Part shown: one piece after another, positions 5,688 to 6,541 of the stretch | Layout: every line of letters begins with the position of its first letter | Numbering within the stretch: position 1 is the stretch's first letter | Assembly: GCA_020697475.1 (NCBI GenBank) | Contig: JAJFMO010000217.1 | Coordinates: 1 to 6,541, forward strand | Reading direction: 5' to 3' | Source: Paenibacillaceae bacterium | GTDB lineage: Bacteria > Bacillota > Bacilli > Paenibacillales > NBRC-103111 | Length of the DNA stretch: 6,541 nt | The notes under the pieces: generated by a model | Told to the model about the DNA's origin: nothing | Seen by the model: the letters and a program-made list of their open reading frames with translations, nothing else | Databases searched by the model: none | Position numbers and translations under genes: made by a program

Positions 5688-6541
5688 ATGATGGCATACT
5701 GGCGGAACGAGAGAGGAAGTCTGACTTTCGTCATGATGATCGTCGCGATTTTGGCGGTTATCATTCCCAGCTTGCTGTATATGTCAACCTTTACGAACCT
5801 CAACAACGTTAAGAGCGAATCGGAGAGAAAGGCGACTTCGCTTGCGGTAAGCGGGATGCAGGCTTTTGTCAATTTCCCTGATACGGATAAACTGGCGAAA
5901 CTTAACTACATTAAGAATCGCTATTATGCTTCTACTCCCATGACGATCGAATTGCCTGAGGGGACGACTGTGAATTATAGGCAATATTTCGCTCCATCGG
6001 CTCTGTCCCAAAGCAACGCGCTGAATACGGCTAATGCGGTGGCGCTGGCCAGCGTCACCCAAGCGAAGTATTGGGTGGTCATCGTCGCGTCGACAGCGGA
6101 TGGGAAGTATACGAAATCGATGGTGAACAGCTACGATTTCCGCGATTTGACGGCAAGCCCAAGCATTACGCAGCCACGCGCTGGAGATACGGCGGTGACA
6201 GGCAGCGCCACACCTGGAGCGGATTTGAAAATCACCGTAAGCGGCTCGTTCAGCTATTCGGCAACGTTGCCAAGCGCGGTACAATCCGACGGAAGTTATT
6301 CGATCTCGCTGGGGGCGAACGTGCTAAGCCAGGGCGATATCGTGACGATCACCGCGACGGATACTGCGAACAGCAAGTTGGAGAGCGCACCTGCCACCTC
6401 GACCGTGTTAGCTCAGGTGACGACGCCTACACCTTCCATTACTGGGACACCATTAGCGGACTCTTCAACGGTTTCTGGAACGGCGGAGCCAGGAGCAACT
6501 GTTTACGTGAAAGTAAATGGCGGGACTGTTTATTCTGCAGT
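5688..6541 (+). CDS. Pseudopilin-like protein with bacterial Ig repeats, 3' end outside the window
   Basis: The frame runs open from ATG 5688 to the window end (284 complete codons). MMAYWRNERG is followed by SLTFVMMIVAILAVIIPSLL, a pilin-like leader and hydrophobic helix, with RNERG as in the two pseudopilins opposite. The mature +5 residue is Val rather than Glu, as in GspK/PilX-type pseudopilins, which lack Glu5. The helix continues with SESERKATSLAVSGMQAF, also reminiscent of PilX/GspK. Residues of about 50-154 are unrecognised. A Big_6-type bacterial Ig domain follows (about 155-244: TAVTGSATPGA, DGSYSISL, GDIVTITATD), and a second begins near 250 (STVSGTAEPGATVYVK) and runs off the window. 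A minor pilin at the pilus tip carrying an Ig-based extension, possibly an adhesin, is the favoured reading. A simple membrane-anchored surface protein is the alternative. More repeats may follow. Confidence 0.85.
   Translation, partial: MMAYWRNERGSLTFVMMIVAILAVIIPSLLYMSTFTNLNNVKSESERKATSLAVSGMQAFVNFPDTDKLAKLNYIKNRYYASTPMTIELPEGTTVNYRQYFAPSALSQSNALNTANAVALASVTQAKYWVVIVASTADGKYTKSMVNSYDFRDLTASPSITQPRAGDTAVTGSATPGADLKITVSGSFSYSATLPSAVQSDGSYSISLGANVLSQGDIVTITATDTANSKLESAPATSTVLAQVTTPTPSITGTPLADSSTVSGTAEPGATVYVKVNGGTVYSA

Noticed and set aside
5784..6284. A 166-codon minus-strand open frame
   Set aside because: It lies antisense to the Ig-repeat gene, is rich in Arg, His, Ile and Cys in a way typical of shadow frames, and has no recognisable domain.
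6186..6541. DNA-level tandem repeat in the Ig region
   Set aside because: The similarity between the two Ig units is at protein level (TVxGxAxPGA); the bases differ, so it is recorded as domains, not a repeat.

Overview
The window looks like part of a type IV pilus (T4P) locus from a Gram-positive, spore-former-like bacterium, most likely a Paenibacillaceae-type member of the Bacillota. This taxonomic guess is an inference. It rests on strong purine-rich ribosome binding sites, a sigma-A-like promoter, PilM-PilN-PilO not followed by the PilP and PilQ outer-membrane parts, and a secreted copper-amine-oxidase-N-type 'stalk' domain protein of a kind common in that family. Base composition is mid-GC, with one clearly AT-rich stretch.

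Layout. (1) At 1-720 (+) lies the 3' part of a prepilin peptidase/N-methyltransferase (PilD); its start is outside the window. (2) At 721-853 is a short intergenic region with a weak terminator-like hairpin and a good sigma-A promoter. (3) At 854-4595 (+) is a tight apparent operon of pilM, pilN (4-base overlap), pilO (8-base gap) and a secreted stalk-domain protein (36-base gap). (4) At 4611-5573 (-) are two pseudopilin genes, 3 bases apart, convergent with the stalk gene. (5) At 5574-5687 is a divergent, AT-rich control region. (6) From 5688 to the window end (+) runs a gene with no stop codon in the window. Its N-terminus resembles a PilX/GspK-type pseudopilin but is followed by bacterial Ig-like repeats.

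How they fit together. PilD would cleave the N-termini of the pilin-like proteins. All three found here carry the same RNE(R/K)G sequence just before the expected cleavage point. PilM (cytoplasmic, actin-like), PilN (with the INLLP tail that binds PilM) and PilO would form the inner-membrane alignment complex. The two minus-strand pseudopilins (GspI/PilV-like and GspJ/PilW-like) and the Ig-repeat protein (PilX/GspK-like) would form the minor-pilin tip complex that primes the pilus, with the Ig protein possibly presenting an adhesive tip. The stalk-domain protein sits where pilP lies in Gram-negative operons.

The system as a whole is a known type. The less ordinary parts are the Ig-repeat pseudopilin, the long low-complexity insertions in PilM, PilN and PilO, and the AT-rich stalk gene. 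I saw no RNA genes, CRISPR arrays or insertion sequences.
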